This document shows, piece after piece, positions 24,941 to 34,722 of a DNA stretch of 55,520 nt (position 1 is its first letter; every line of letters starts with the position of its first letter). Source of the stretch: MedAcidi-G1 sp002294285 (GTDB lineage: Bacteria > Actinomycetota > Acidimicrobiia > Acidimicrobiales > MedAcidi-G1); contig CAXEUY010000013.1 of the NCBI GenBank assembly GCA_963999645.1, forward strand, positions 1 to 55,520, read 5' to 3'. The notes beneath the pieces are model-generated. The model made no database searches, was not told where the DNA came from, and worked only from the letters and a program-made list of their open reading frames with translations. The translations under genes and the position numbers were made by a program.

Positions 24941-26193
24941 TGGAGTTTCTTCGTTTTGCTACAGCGGGAAGTGTTGATGACGGAAAGTCTACGCTCATTG
25001 GAAGACTTCTATACGACACAAAATCAATTTTTCAAGACCAACTTGAATCTGTTGAAGCAACTTCGAAACAGATGGGAAACGAATACACAAATCTTGCTCT
25101 TTTAACAGATGGTCTAAGAGCAGAAAGAGAGCAAGGAATTACTATTGATGTTGCCTACCGCTATTTTGCAACACCTAAGCGAAAGTTCATAATTGCTGAC
25201 ACGCCAGGTCATATCCAGTACACACGAAACATGGTTACTGGGGCCTCCACGGCTGATCTTGTTTTAGTTTTGGTAGATGCACGACACGGGGTAGTTGAAC
25301 AGTCTCGTCGCCATGCTTTTCTGGCCTCATTATTGAGAATTCCTCATTTGGTCGTATGTGTAAACAAGATGGACTTAATTGATTATGACGAGAAAGCATT
25401 CAACGAGGTCAAAGAAGAATTTAGGAATTTTGCTATGAAACTAGAGATTCCGGATCTCTCTTTTATACCAATCTCGGCCCTGCATGGAGACAACGTGGTG
25501 GAAAGGTCTGAAAAAATGGACTGGTATAAAGGGTCATCACTGCTGCATCACCTTGAAGAAGTCCATATTGCCAGTGACCGTAACCATATAGATGCCCGTT
25601 TCCCAGTTCAATATGTAATCCGACCTCAAAACGAAGAACACCATGATTACCGCGGGTATGCCGGAACTATCGCTGGTGGAGTTTTCAAACCTGGTGATGA
25701 GGTAGTCATACTACCTAGTGGTTTCACCTCGACTGTGGCTTCAATAGATTCATATGACGGTCCAATTTCTGAAGCTTTCGGTCCGATGTCGGTGACGATA
25801 AGGCTTACCAGCGACATAGACATCTCACGTGGCGACATGATCTGTCGTCCAAATAACCAACCATCTGTTGGTCAGGATTTACAAGCGATGATTTGCTGGA
25901 TGTCAGAATCCTCTGCACTCGTCCCCAAAATGAAATTAGTTTTGAAGCACACAACGAAATCATGCCGTGTGCTAACAACTGACATACAGTACCGGATCGA
26001 CGTAAACACTCTGCACCGTGATGAAAAGCCGGATTCCCTAAAACTAAACGAAATAGGAAGAGTTTCCTTAAGAAGCACGCAACCTCTGTTCTTCGACGAG
26101 TACAGGAGAAACCGTAACACTGGGTCTTTCATACTTGTTGACGAAGTTACAAATGCGACTGTTGCAGCTGGCATAATCGTCGGTTCGGGTTGA
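24940..26193 (+). CDS. cysN: Sulfate adenylyltransferase subunit 1 (GTPase)
   Basis: A 417-residue EF-Tu-like GTPase that drives ATP sulfurylation with CysD. G motifs: ATAGSVDDGKSTL (8-20), DTPGH (about 87-91) and NKMD (about 142-145). Domains 2 and 3 follow, including VQYVIRPQNEEHHDYRGYAG. It is the short form without a fused APS kinase, and the kinase is encoded separately just downstream. Overlaps cysD by one base and precedes cysC by one spacer base. Confidence 0.95.
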   Translation: MEFLRFATAGSVDDGKSTLIGRLLYDTKSIFQDQLESVEATSKQMGNEYTNLALLTDGLRAEREQGITIDVAYRYFATPKRKFIIADTPGHIQYTRNMVTGASTADLVLVLVDARHGVVEQSRRHAFLASLLRIPHLVVCVNKMDLIDYDEKAFNEVKEEFRNFAMKLEIPDLSFIPISALHGDNVVERSEKMDWYKGSSLLHHLEEVHIASDRNHIDARFPVQYVIRPQNEEHHDYRGYAGTIAGGVFKPGDEVVILPSGFTSTVASIDSYDGPISEAFGPMSVTIRLTSDIDISRGDMICRPNNQPSVGQDLQAMICWMSESSALVPKMKLVLKHTTKSCRVLTTDIQYRIDVNTLHRDEKPDSLKLNEIGRVSLRSTQPLFFDEYRRNRNTGSFILVDEVTNATVAAGIIVGSG

Positions 26194-26194
26194 T

Positions 26195-26791
26195 ATGTCT
26201 GACAAAGATATGAACCTAACATGGCACGACAATAATTTGAGCAGAGAGGAAAGGCGTTCTTCTCTTGGTTACGAGGGAGCAACTATATGGTTTACAGGTC
26301 TTTCAGGATCAGGAAAATCTTCTGTTGCTGCAGCAACAGAAAAGGCAATAGTTGGATCCGGTTACCCTGCATATCTCTTAGACGGAGACAATCTGAGGTT
26401 CGGGCTTAACGAGGACCTAAATTTCAGTGCTGAAGATCGCCATGAAAACGTTCGGAGAGTTTCAGAAGTGGCAAAGCTTTTCGCCGACGCAGGTCTCATA
26501 GCACTAGTTCCGTTAATCAGCCCATACCTTGATGACCGGCAACGTGCGAGAGAGCTTCATGATCGATCCGGTTTAAGATTTTTTGAAATCTTTGTTGATA
26601 CTCCTATAGAGATATGTGAGGAGCGCGACCCGAAAGGTCTATATAAAAAAGCTAGATCAGGAGAGATTAAAGGTTTCACGGGAATAGATGACCCTTATGA
26701 ATTACCTGAAAGACCAGATTTGATACTGACTCCTGAGAGCGGGTCTCCTGAAGATTGCGCCAAACGCGTATTAGAACTTCTAGAAATCTAG
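26195..26791 (+). CDS. cysC: Adenylylsulfate kinase
   Basis: A 198-residue APS kinase that phosphorylates APS to PAPS. The P-loop IWFTGLSGSGKSS (about 30-42) and LDGDNLRFGLNEDLNFS (about 62-78), ISPYLDDRQRARE and FVDTPIEICEERDPKGLY blocks are diagnostic. It starts at ATG 26195, right after cysN. It converges with ettA: the TAG stop and the ettA TAG stop lie on the same palindrome CTAG (26788-26791). Confidence 0.95.
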   Translation: MSDKDMNLTWHDNNLSREERRSSLGYEGATIWFTGLSGSGKSSVAAATEKAIVGSGYPAYLLDGDNLRFGLNEDLNFSAEDRHENVRRVSEVAKLFADAGLIALVPLISPYLDDRQRARELHDRSGLRFFEIFVDTPIEICEERDPKGLYKKARSGEIKGFTGIDDPYELPERPDLILTPESGSPEDCAKRVLELLEI

Positions 26792-28488
26792 TCTCGCGAC
26801 AAAGGTTTGTATTTAACCCTCGTTGGGACACTCTCTTTACCCAACTCTTTTTTCCTTATTTCCTCGTAGTCACTAAAGTTTCCTTCAAACCATCTCACAT
26901 GCGAGTTTCCTTCAAATGCAAGTACGTGTGTAGCTACTCTGTCCAAAAACCAGCGGTCATGGCTAATGATTACCGCACACCCGGGAAATGCTTCAAGACC
27001 TGACTCAAGAGCCCTTAAAGTGTCCACGTCTAGGTCGTTGGTGGGTTCGTCGAGGAGCAGAACATTACTTCCGGTCTTCAAAACTTTTGCCAAGTGCACA
27101 CGGTTTCTTTCACCGCCTGAAAGGTCACCAACTTTTTTCTGTTGGTCAGAGCCACGAAAATTAAAAGACGCGACGTAAGCCCTTCCGTTCACTTCGCGGT
27201 TACCTACTGAAATGAATTCGTTGTCTCCGGTTATTTCCTCGTAGACAGTTCGGTTGGGGTCCAAAGAGTCTCTTGATTGGTCGACATATCCCAGTTCGAC
27301 CGTTGAACCTATGTTTATCGAACCAGAGTCAGGCAGATCACGCTCAGAATCAGAATTTTCAAAAGCAGCGACCAGCATCCTAAACAAAGTTGTTTTACCG
27401 GCTCCGTTACCTCCAACTATTCCCACAATTCCGGCAGGAGGAAGAGAAAAAGAGAGATCTTCAATCAGCAGACGGTTTTCAAAGCCCTTGTGTAGATTCT
27501 CAACTTCGATCACCTGGTCTCCTAAACGGGTATTAGCTGGTATCTGTATCTGAAGTTCGGCGTCACGCTTCTCCGACTCGTTTGCTTCAGCCAGCAGTTT
27601 GTCGTATGAAGCCAGACGAGCTTTACCTTTCGCCTGACGGGCCTTAGGAGCCATCTGTATCCATTCAAGCTCTCTTTCAAGAGTCCGCTTACGTGAAGAA
27701 TCAGATTTTTCCTCTGCTTCGAGCCTCGCACTTTTCTGTTCGAGCCAGCCTGAATAGTTACCCTCATAAGGTATTCCTCTTCCACGGTCAAGTTCCAATA
27801 TCCAACCCGCGACGTTGTCAAGAAAGTAACGGTCGTGTGTCACTGCAACTACAGTTCCTGAATACTCCTGAAGGGTTCTCTCAAGCCACGAAACAGACTC
27901 AGCATCTAAATGGTTTGTAGGTTCATCCAAAAGCAACAAATCAGGCTTCGAAAGAAGCAGTTTGCATAGTGCAACTCGACGACGTTCTCCGCCCGATAAT
28001 ACATTCACATCCGTTTCACCGTCAGGAAGGCGCAGAGCATTCATAGCTATCTCGATGGTCCGCTGTAGATCCCAAGCACCCGCGGATTCGATAAGACGTT
28101 CAATCTCAGCTTGCTGTTCGCCCAATTTCTCAAAATCTGCATCTGGATCAGACCAGCTAGAAAGAACTTCTTCATAGCGCGATAAGAGAGAAGCTGCTTC
28201 TCCTATACCATCCATCACATTACCCTGAACATCCTTACTTGGATCCAAAGCTGGTTCCTGTTCAAGGATCCCCACAGTAAACCCGTCAGTTAGTCTCGCT
28301 TCGCCGTCATGATCCCGATCGATTCCTGCCATTATCGAGAGCAAGGAAGACTTACCTGAACCATTGTTGCCCAAAACTCCGATTTTCGCCCCTGGGAAAA
28401 AAGAAAGTGAGATGTCTTTCAGTACCTCTCTGTCCGGCGGATAAAAACGGGTTACCTTTTGCATCGTGTAAATAAACTGAGCAGTCAC
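26788..28488 (-). CDS. ettA: Energy-dependent translational throttle protein EttA (ABC-F)
   Basis: A 566-residue ABC-F ATPase with two nucleotide-binding domains and no membrane segments. Walker A motifs GNNGSGKSS (about residue 36-44) and GGNGAGKTT (about 360), signatures LSGGERRRVALCK and LSGGERNRVHLAK, and Walker B LLLLDEPTNHLD and VLLLDEPTNDLD are all present. The linker between the domains contains the charged EttA arm segment (ERELEWIQMAPKARQAKGKAR), which contacts the ribosome and tRNA. It throttles the first elongation step when ADP is high. The start ATG 28486-28488 is divergent from the HAD gene across 63 bases. Length is close to E. coli EttA (555). Confidence 0.94.
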   Translation of the reverse strand: MTAQFIYTMQKVTRFYPPDREVLKDISLSFFPGAKIGVLGNNGSGKSSLLSIMAGIDRDHDGEARLTDGFTVGILEQEPALDPSKDVQGNVMDGIGEAASLLSRYEEVLSSWSDPDADFEKLGEQQAEIERLIESAGAWDLQRTIEIAMNALRLPDGETDVNVLSGGERRRVALCKLLLSKPDLLLLDEPTNHLDAESVSWLERTLQEYSGTVVAVTHDRYFLDNVAGWILELDRGRGIPYEGNYSGWLEQKSARLEAEEKSDSSRKRTLERELEWIQMAPKARQAKGKARLASYDKLLAEANESEKRDAELQIQIPANTRLGDQVIEVENLHKGFENRLLIEDLSFSLPPAGIVGIVGGNGAGKTTLFRMLVAAFENSDSERDLPDSGSINIGSTVELGYVDQSRDSLDPNRTVYEEITGDNEFISVGNREVNGRAYVASFNFRGSDQQKKVGDLSGGERNRVHLAKVLKTGSNVLLLDEPTNDLDVDTLRALESGLEAFPGCAVIISHDRWFLDRVATHVLAFEGNSHVRWFEGNFSDYEEIRKKELGKESVPTRVKYKPLSRD

Positions 28489-28551
28489 GAAAAAAGAGGA
28501 TAGCGGCTAAAAAAGTAACCGAGATACAAATTAAATGACTAACATGCTTTC

Positions 28552-29175
28552 GTGGTCGAGGCAGTTTTATTTGATTTCGGTGGAGTTATTCTTTCCAGCC
28601 CATTTGAGGCTTTCGCAGAATATGAAGCAGAGATCGGTCTACCACCTGACACCATAAGGAAAATAAATTCAACTAATCCTGACACAAACGCTTGGGCCAA
28701 ATTCGAACGTAGAGAAGTTGACCCACAGGAATTTGCCCGTCTTTTTGAAGAAGAAGCATTGCTGCTTGGTCACGAACTCGATGCACAAAGAATTCTTGAA
28801 GGTCTTCACGGAACCGTAAGACCGGCAATGGTAGAGGCCTTGAGTAATTGCGCATCCAAATTTAAAACAGCGATGCTCACAAACAACATCACTCCAATGC
28901 GGGAACAAGACTTAGACGAAGAGGTCAAAAAAGTTGTAGAAATTTTCGATATTTTAGTTGAATCAAGCATAGAAGGGTGCAGAAAACCGGAAGAAAGGTT
29001 CTATGAAATAGCCTGTGAACGCCTTGCTGTAAACCCAGAGAGTTGCGTCTTTCTTGATGACCTTGGTATCAACTTGAAACCAGCGCGAGCCATGGGGATG
29101 AAAACCATAAAAGTCGTAGAACCTGAGAAAGCAATCGAAGAGTTATATGAAATCATAGGATTCCCAGCTAATTAA
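28552..29175 (+). CDS. HAD-IA-family hydrolase, ACAD10/YihX-like
   Basis: A 207-residue HAD-fold phosphatase. Motif I is LFDFGGVI (6-13) with nucleophile Asp8; the usual second Asp is Gly, as in the ACAD10/YihX/sEH-N-terminal subgroup. Motif II is MLTNN and motif III/IV CRKPEERFYE and VFLDDLGINLKPARAMGM (about 163-180). Substrates of this subgroup vary (sugar phosphates, lipid phosphates). Start is GTG 28552. It is divergent from ettA and followed after 17 bases by xthA; a shared transcript is likely but the roles look unrelated. Confidence 0.86.
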   Translation: MVEAVLFDFGGVILSSPFEAFAEYEAEIGLPPDTIRKINSTNPDTNAWAKFERREVDPQEFARLFEEEALLLGHELDAQRILEGLHGTVRPAMVEALSNCASKFKTAMLTNNITPMREQDLDEEVKKVVEIFDILVESSIEGCRKPEERFYEIACERLAVNPESCVFLDDLGINLKPARAMGMKTIKVVEPEKAIEELYEIIGFPAN

Positions 29176-29192
29176 GCGCTAATGTCATCGTC

Positions 29193-30107
29193 ATGCAGAT
29201 TGTCACATGGAATGTAGCTGGCCTGAATGCCCGATTACACCGAGTCAAACTCTGGATAGAAGAAAATCAGCCAGATGTGCTTTGCCTGCAAGAAACAAAG
29301 ATGACTGATGAAGTTTTTTCAAAGAAAGCAAAACCTATTTTTGATGAGTTGGGTTACGTATCTGTTCACAATGGACAGAAATCATGGAATGGCGTAGCAA
29401 TTGTTTCAAAAGTCGGCATCGATGATCCACGAAAAGGGTTTGACGACGGAAGAAACGATCCTGATCCGGATGCACGAATAGTTTGGGCTACTTGCGCAAA
29501 CATTCGAATAGCTTCCTGTTATGTGCCAAACGGAAGAACATTGGGAGATGATCATTACAAATACAAACTTGATTGGCTAGCACGTCTTCACGAAGACCTA
29601 AAGAAAAATTCAGATCCTGAAAAGAAACCAGTGGTAGCAGCTGGAGATTTCAATGTTTGCCCCAGGCCTGTTCTAGATGAATGGGATCCAAAAAAGGAAT
29701 ACAAGAATTTTGATTGGAAACTCAAGAAAACCATCACTGAAACGTTTGATTTGCCTGAAACGCATATAACCCAAGAGGCGCGTGAAGCATTAAAAAAACT
29801 AGATGAGATAGGAATGAAAGATGTTTACAGCGAACGTTTCCCGGAAGAAAAGGCAGACACTTTTTGGGAGTACCCGAAAAATGCTTTTCGAGACAAACGC
29901 GGACTAAGAATTGACCTTGTATTGGCTTCAAAAGTCTTGTCAAAATCCCTTAAATCAATAGAAGTTCATGCTCATGAATGCATGCCCGAGAAAATACTCA
30001 AAGAAGAAAATAAAGAACAAATAGAAAAATACAAAGATCCCAAAGGTGAATTCGTTAAACCCAGTGATCACGCACCCTTAGTCGCTGTTTTTGACTGGAA
30101 AAAATAA
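29193..30107 (+). CDS. xth: Exodeoxyribonuclease III-like AP endonuclease
   Basis: A 304-residue EEP-superfamily nuclease that nicks abasic sites and degrades 3' ends in base-excision repair. Motifs: ITWNVAGLNAR-like start (TWNVAGLNAR, 5-14), CLQETKM (31-37), VAAGDFNVCPR, RIDLVLAS and the C-terminal PSDHAPLVAVFDW. It is longer than the usual 255-270 residues because of Lys/Glu-rich inserts near 140-165 and before the final motif. It starts at ATG 29193 and converges with the helicase gene, one base apart. Confidence 0.9.
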   Translation: MQIVTWNVAGLNARLHRVKLWIEENQPDVLCLQETKMTDEVFSKKAKPIFDELGYVSVHNGQKSWNGVAIVSKVGIDDPRKGFDDGRNDPDPDARIVWATCANIRIASCYVPNGRTLGDDHYKYKLDWLARLHEDLKKNSDPEKKPVVAAGDFNVCPRPVLDEWDPKKEYKNFDWKLKKTITETFDLPETHITQEAREALKKLDEIGMKDVYSERFPEEKADTFWEYPKNAFRDKRGLRIDLVLASKVLSKSLKSIEVHAHECMPEKILKEENKEQIEKYKDPKGEFVKPSDHAPLVAVFDWKK

Positions 30108-30108
30108 G

Positions 30109-32139
30109 TCAGTTTTCCCGTTTCGAAACTAGTTCAAGTATCTCTTTTCCATAACGCTCGGCTTTCACGGGCCCTATTCCTTTTACGCTGAGAAGCTCAT
30201 CCAAATTGGCTGGTTGGACTTCGACAAGGTCTAAAAGAGTTTCATCATTAAAAATCACGAAAGCGGGAACGTCTGCGGCGCGAGACATAGAGAGCCTCCA
30301 TTCCTTCAACTCCTGAACCTGCCGCGTTTCATTAAGGTTATTTTCGGGTTTTCTCCTCCTCGAAGACTTAACACGTTTCAACTGTTCTTCGTGGGTGAGG
30401 GGCTTTTCTAGATTTTTTATGGCACGTTCAATATTAAACAACCAAGGAGAAGGATCTCGTCTTCTTTTGCTGCCAGAAAAATTTCGATGGGTTGCCCAAG
30501 AGCAGAAAACTTTATCTTTTGCTCTTGTTAGAGCAACGTAAAGAAGCCGTCGCTCTTCGGCAATTGCACTGGAGTCTTTAGCATGTGCAATCGGAACAAG
30601 TCCCTGTTCTAATCCTGCTATATGAACTACAGGCCATTCCAGGCCTTTGGAACGGTGGAAAGTTGATATTTCAACTGCGTCATCACTCACTCCATAAAGG
30701 TTCTGTGATTGAGATTTAAGCCATTTGATAAATGAGCTACTTTTGGCATCAGGATCCAGAGCAAGGTACTCTTCGCCTAGACGTTGCAACTCAGATAAAG
30801 CAACAACTCTCTCAGTATCGGATTCAGTAGTGTTTGTGTCCCCAGTGAAACTTTGATTTTCCAAACTATTTAGATCAGCGATTTCTTGACCCAACGGAAT
30901 CTCAGAATTCTCTAAAGCAGAAATGACAGTTTTTATATCCTTTCTGTCTAGCAAGCCACTACCCGAAATAGTTTTTACCGGAATCTCCAATTTTTGAAGT
31001 GCACTCGCAAAAATTTCGGTTTGAGCGTTAGTCCTGACCAGAATTGCCTGATTAGACCATTTGCCACCCGCAATGTGAATCTCTTTTACTCTCTGAGCGA
31101 TACTTTTCGCTTCAACATCTTCATCTGGATAGCTAACAATTGAAGGAGTCGAGCCGCCACCCCTAGTAGCTTCAACTTCCACACTTTCCAAAAGACAAGA
31201 AGCCGTTTCAACTATCTGGGGAGTACTTCGATAGTTGTTGTTCAAAGTGACTACTGAGGAGTCCCTGAAATGATCAGTAAAACGAACCAAATGGTCGGCT
31301 TCAGCACCGTTCCAAGCGTAAATCGCCTGATTAGGATCACCTACCACACAAAGGCTTGATCTTCCATCAAGCCATGCGGAAAGAAGAGAAAATTGTAGAG
31401 GATTTACATCTTGAAATTCATCAACATAGAAGTTTCTGAAACGCCATTTCTGTGCGTCACCAAATGATCTATCACTTCGAATAATTTTGGCACAATAGCC
31501 AAGAAGGTCATCAAAGTCCAAGAATTTTCTCTCAGCTTTAAGTTCCTCATAGCTCTTATAGATAGCCGAAACTTCTTGTAATGCCAGAGGTGGTGTCCGA
31601 CCATGCTTTTCAGCTTCCGAAAAATATGTTTCTGGTGCAATCCGTCGAGCCTTAGCCCATTCGATTTCTGCCACAACATCGAGAGTGTCAGTTGAACGCT
31701 TATCTCTAGGTAAAAGGTTCGTCACAAAGGAAATTTTGTTCGTAAGAAGAGTCGGTTCCTTTATGCCTCGATCTTGCCAGTAGATGCGGAGTTGAGAGTA
31801 AGCAACCGAGTGAAAAGTCCCTGCAGCTATCTGGTCTCTGAGACCAAGATTCGCTAGACGTGACCGAAGCTCACCAGCAGCTTTTCGTGTGAAAGTAAGA
31901 GCTAATACGCGTCTAGGATCTTCTTTACCTTTTGTTGCCCGCCATGCGATTCTTCTAGTGAGAACTCTCGTTTTACCAGATCCTGCACCGGCAAGAATAG
32001 CTAGTGGTTCCGCATCTACAGTCACGGCATGGAGCTGAGAGTCATCTAAGCCGAGGAGGAGATTTTCGGACTCTTCAAAATCGAGTTTTCCTGAAAAAGC
32101 GGAATTATCGTTGACGTCTGTTTTCCCCATAAGGCTCAT
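30109..32139 (-). CDS. ATP-dependent UvrD/Rep-family DNA helicase with HRDC domain (UvrD2-like)
   Basis: A 676-residue superfamily 1A helicase. Walker A AILAGAGSGKT (about 47-57), VDEFQDVNPLQ (motif II), GDPNQAIYAWNG (motif III), TFHRSKGLEWPVVHIAG (motif V) and YVALTRAKDKV (motif VI) are all present. The last 65 residues, ending in LLSVKGIGPVKAERYGKEIL, are an HRDC domain. This layout matches mycobacterial UvrD2. I see no C-terminal tetracysteine motif. It starts at ATG 32137-32139 (MSLMGKTDVND). It may share a transcript with the ElaA-like gene upstream, 37 bases away. Repair and replication-restart role inferred from family. Confidence 0.92.
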   Translation of the reverse strand: MSLMGKTDVNDNSAFSGKLDFEESENLLLGLDDSQLHAVTVDAEPLAILAGAGSGKTRVLTRRIAWRATKGKEDPRRVLALTFTRKAAGELRSRLANLGLRDQIAAGTFHSVAYSQLRIYWQDRGIKEPTLLTNKISFVTNLLPRDKRSTDTLDVVAEIEWAKARRIAPETYFSEAEKHGRTPPLALQEVSAIYKSYEELKAERKFLDFDDLLGYCAKIIRSDRSFGDAQKWRFRNFYVDEFQDVNPLQFSLLSAWLDGRSSLCVVGDPNQAIYAWNGAEADHLVRFTDHFRDSSVVTLNNNYRSTPQIVETASCLLESVEVEATRGGGSTPSIVSYPDEDVEAKSIAQRVKEIHIAGGKWSNQAILVRTNAQTEIFASALQKLEIPVKTISGSGLLDRKDIKTVISALENSEIPLGQEIADLNSLENQSFTGDTNTTESDTERVVALSELQRLGEEYLALDPDAKSSSFIKWLKSQSQNLYGVSDDAVEISTFHRSKGLEWPVVHIAGLEQGLVPIAHAKDSSAIAEERRLLYVALTRAKDKVFCSWATHRNFSGSKRRRDPSPWLFNIERAIKNLEKPLTHEEQLKRVKSSRRRKPENNLNETRQVQELKEWRLSMSRAADVPAFVIFNDETLLDLVEVQPANLDELLSVKGIGPVKAERYGKEILELVSKREN

Positions 32140-32176
32140 TTTTCCACGAAGTTAAGACACATGCTAGAGCGGAGTG

Positions 32177-32638
32177 CTAATCAATTTTTCTCTTGTGGAT
32201 CATGGGTACATGAGGGATTCCTGGGTTTGTATCCTGTCCGCAACACTCCTCAAAAGTTTCGCCGTTGGCCACAAAACCCATTTCCATGTACCAATTTTCA
32301 AGGTAGGTCTGTGCATCAAGCGTCAAAATTCCGGAAGTGGTACTAATGGCGTGTTCAACTAACGTTTTTGCCAGACCTTTTCCACGGTCATTAACAGAGG
32401 TTGCAACCCGACTAATTCGGTTGGTGTTTTCATTCTCATTGATCAATCGAAGATAAGAAATCGGAACATCGTTATTGGCAATCCAAATATGCCTCGTGCT
32501 CGTGGCAAGATCAAGTCCATCAAGCTCCGGATAAGGACAGTTCTGCTCAACCACAAAAACATCTACCCTCAGACGCAAAATTTCATAAAAAGTAGATGAA
32601 TCGATTTCATGAAAATTTTTATCAATAATTTTGTTCAC
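32177..32638 (-). CDS. ElaA-like GNAT-family N-acetyltransferase
   Basis: A 153-residue acetyltransferase. The N-terminal YEILRLRVDVFVVEQNCPYPELDG block (19-41) is the ElaA signature, followed by the acetyl-CoA loop RGKGLAKTLVEHAI (84-97). The substrate is unknown; ElaA-like proteins are common and their acceptor is unassigned. The start is GTG 32636-32638. It is the upstream partner of the UvrD2-like gene on the minus strand, with 37 bases between. Confidence 0.85.
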   Translation of the reverse strand: MNKIIDKNFHEIDSSTFYEILRLRVDVFVVEQNCPYPELDGLDLATSTRHIWIANNDVPISYLRLINENENTNRISRVATSVNDRGKGLAKTLVEHAISTTSGILTLDAQTYLENWYMEMGFVANGETFEECCGQDTNPGIPHVPMIHKRKID

Positions 32639-32721
32639 CTAACGAAACTACTGCCCATTTCAATGAATTGGTAACGGGGCAGCGGATAGTCTTAATTCAA
32701 AACTATTTAGAAGGAAAATAA

Positions 32722-33549
32722 ATGCCCAGGGCTGTTTTGTCATCAGGAGTAGAGATCTGTTACGAGACTTTTGGTTCGTCAGATCAACCTGCAGTTCTTT
32801 TGATACACGGTTTAGGAAGCCAGCTGCTTCTATGGGAAGAGGGTTTCTGCAGCAAATTAGCTGAAGAAGGTCTTTACGTTATTCGTTACGACCAAAGAGA
32901 CAGCGGACTTTCATCAACAATGGAAACAGAATATGAACTTTCAGATATGGCATCTGATGCAGCAGGATTGCTGGATCATCTATCAATAAGGAAAGCCCAC
33001 ATCGTAGGGTTGTCATTAGGAGGTATGGTTGCCCAAATTTTTGCAGCTGAACATCCGGACAGAACCAGCAGTCTTACTTCGATGGCATCAAACACTGGAA
33101 AAGCAGGTTTCGGTATGCCAAAAGGAAAAGCGTTAGAGGCACTGCTTGCTCCCGCGCCAACTGATCCACAAGAACAAGCTCTCAAGGACTTATCTGATAG
33201 GCGAATCTGGGCCAGCACCGAATGGCATGATGATGAATACTGTTTAAAGGTTTTTGAAAAATATGCTGAACGCACAGACAAAAATAACGAAGCAAAAGAA
33301 CGACAGATGAGAGCGATGAATTCGACTGGTAACCGTGAAAAAATAATCATGAATATTAAAACCCCTACACTTGTACTTCACGGAAGTGCAGATACTTTGG
33401 TCGATCAAAGTGGTGGAGAACGTACAGCAGAAGTAATACCCGGAGCGAAACTTGTCATAATCGAAGGATGGGGACATGATTTACCGCCAGGCTCCTGGCC
33501 AAAGATCACAAGTGAGATAATTGAGCATGTCAGAAATGCTGAGAACTAG
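32722..33549 (+). CDS. Alpha/beta-fold hydrolase
   Basis: A 275-residue esterase/hydrolase-like protein. Oxyanion strand VLLIHGLG (25-32), nucleophile elbow GLSLGG (96-101, Ser98), a cap region (about 125-205), acid in TLVLHGSADTLVD, and catalytic His in EGWGHDLPP near residue 254. The RBS AGAAGGAAA precedes ATG 32722. It is followed after 23 bases by the CaiB-type gene and may act in the same acyl metabolism (inference). Substrate unknown. Confidence 0.88.
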   Translation: MPRAVLSSGVEICYETFGSSDQPAVLLIHGLGSQLLLWEEGFCSKLAEEGLYVIRYDQRDSGLSSTMETEYELSDMASDAAGLLDHLSIRKAHIVGLSLGGMVAQIFAAEHPDRTSSLTSMASNTGKAGFGMPKGKALEALLAPAPTDPQEQALKDLSDRRIWASTEWHDDEYCLKVFEKYAERTDKNNEAKERQMRAMNSTGNREKIIMNIKTPTLVLHGSADTLVDQSGGERTAEVIPGAKLVIIEGWGHDLPPGSWPKITSEIIEHVRNAEN

Positions 33550-33572
33550 TAGTTGAAAAATAGGAGACAAAA

Positions 33573-34715
33573 ATGGGCGCTTTAGACGGGGTGAAAGTTT
33601 TAGAACTGGCTGGGATAGGTCCAGGCCCTTTTTGTGGAATGATGCTTGCTGATATGGGTGCAGATGTCATACGTATCGATCGTGCAGGGTCAGTGAAAGA
33701 ATTTGATAAAAATTCTCCCCCTAATGACATAATCAGTCGTGGAAGAAAAAGTGTGGGTATCGATCTTAAAAAACCAGAGGGACGAGAAACAGTTCTCAGA
33801 CTTGTTGAGAAATCAGATATCTTCTTTGAAGGCTTCAGACCAGGAGTAGCGGAAAGACTAGGAGTAGGACCAGACGACTGTTTCGAAAAAAATCCGGCTT
33901 TAGTCTATGGACGTATGACAGGTTGGGGCCAAGAGGGACCCTATGCGAATGCTGCCGGCCACGACATAAATTACATTTCTCTCGCTGGAGTTTTGGCTCA
34001 TATAGGACGAAGAGAAAGTGGGCCCGTTCCACCTTTGAACCTTGTAGGTGATTTTGGTGGAGGAGGCATGTACCTCGCTTTCGGAATGGTGTGTGCGCTA
34101 ATTGAAGCCAGAAATTCTGGTAAAGGTCAGGTGGTAGACGCTGCAATGGTTGATGGTGCGGCTAGCTTGATGAGCTTTTTCTACGGAATGATGGAAACCG
34201 GTTTCCATCAACAAGGCAGAGGAGTGAATCTACTGGATACAGGAGCACACTTTTATGATGTTTACGAGTGCTCAGATGGAGAGTGGATTTCTTTAGGGTC
34301 GATAGAGCCACAGTTCTATCAGGAAATGTTAGAGAAACTTGAACTTGACAAAGAGGAATTCGAAGCGCAGCACGACCGAGAAAAATGGCCAATTTTAAAA
34401 CAGAAAATGGCCGATTTGATTGCCACAAAAAGCAGACAAGAGTGGGATGAGTTACTCGCTGGTAGCGATGTTTGCTATGCGCCGGTTCTTTCCGCATACG
34501 AGGCTATTGAGCATCCTCACAATGTGGAAAGGGAAACTTTTGTGCAAGTTGCCGGTGTCGTGCAACCAGCACCAGCTCCGCGTTTTAGTCGTACGCCAGG
34601 AAAAATTGAAAGACCCCCCGCCCACCCAGGTCAACACAGTGATGAAGTTCTGACTGATTTTGGCTTTCAGGAGAGCGAGATAGCTGAGTTGCGTAGCAAT
34701 GGCGCAGTAGCTTAA
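33573..34715 (+). CDS. CaiB/BaiF CoA-transferase-family protein, alpha-methylacyl-CoA racemase-like
   Basis: A 380-residue class III CoA-transferase-fold protein. The opening LDGVKVLELAGIGPGPFCGMMLADMGADVIRID (4-36, cited in part) and GRMTGWGQEGPYANAAGHDINYI region are characteristic. VGDFGGGGMYLAFGM and YDVYECSDGEWISLGSIEPQFY fit alpha-methylacyl-CoA racemase (AMACR/Mcr), which epimerises branched fatty acyl-CoAs, a step also used for phytol- and sterol-derived acids. The RBS TAGGAGACA precedes ATG 33573. It lies between an alpha/beta hydrolase and an MshB-like gene. Confidence 0.88.
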   Translation: MGALDGVKVLELAGIGPGPFCGMMLADMGADVIRIDRAGSVKEFDKNSPPNDIISRGRKSVGIDLKKPEGRETVLRLVEKSDIFFEGFRPGVAERLGVGPDDCFEKNPALVYGRMTGWGQEGPYANAAGHDINYISLAGVLAHIGRRESGPVPPLNLVGDFGGGGMYLAFGMVCALIEARNSGKGQVVDAAMVDGAASLMSFFYGMMETGFHQQGRGVNLLDTGAHFYDVYECSDGEWISLGSIEPQFYQEMLEKLELDKEEFEAQHDREKWPILKQKMADLIATKSRQEWDELLAGSDVCYAPVLSAYEAIEHPHNVERETFVQVAGVVQPAPAPRFSRTPGKIERPPAHPGQHSDEVLTDFGFQESEIAELRSNGAVA

Positions 34716-34722
34716 AAAATTC

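Noticed and set aside
32161..32362. Two short plus-strand frames antisense to the ElaA-like gene.
   Set aside because: Both are shadows of the acetyltransferase gene without ribosome-binding sites.
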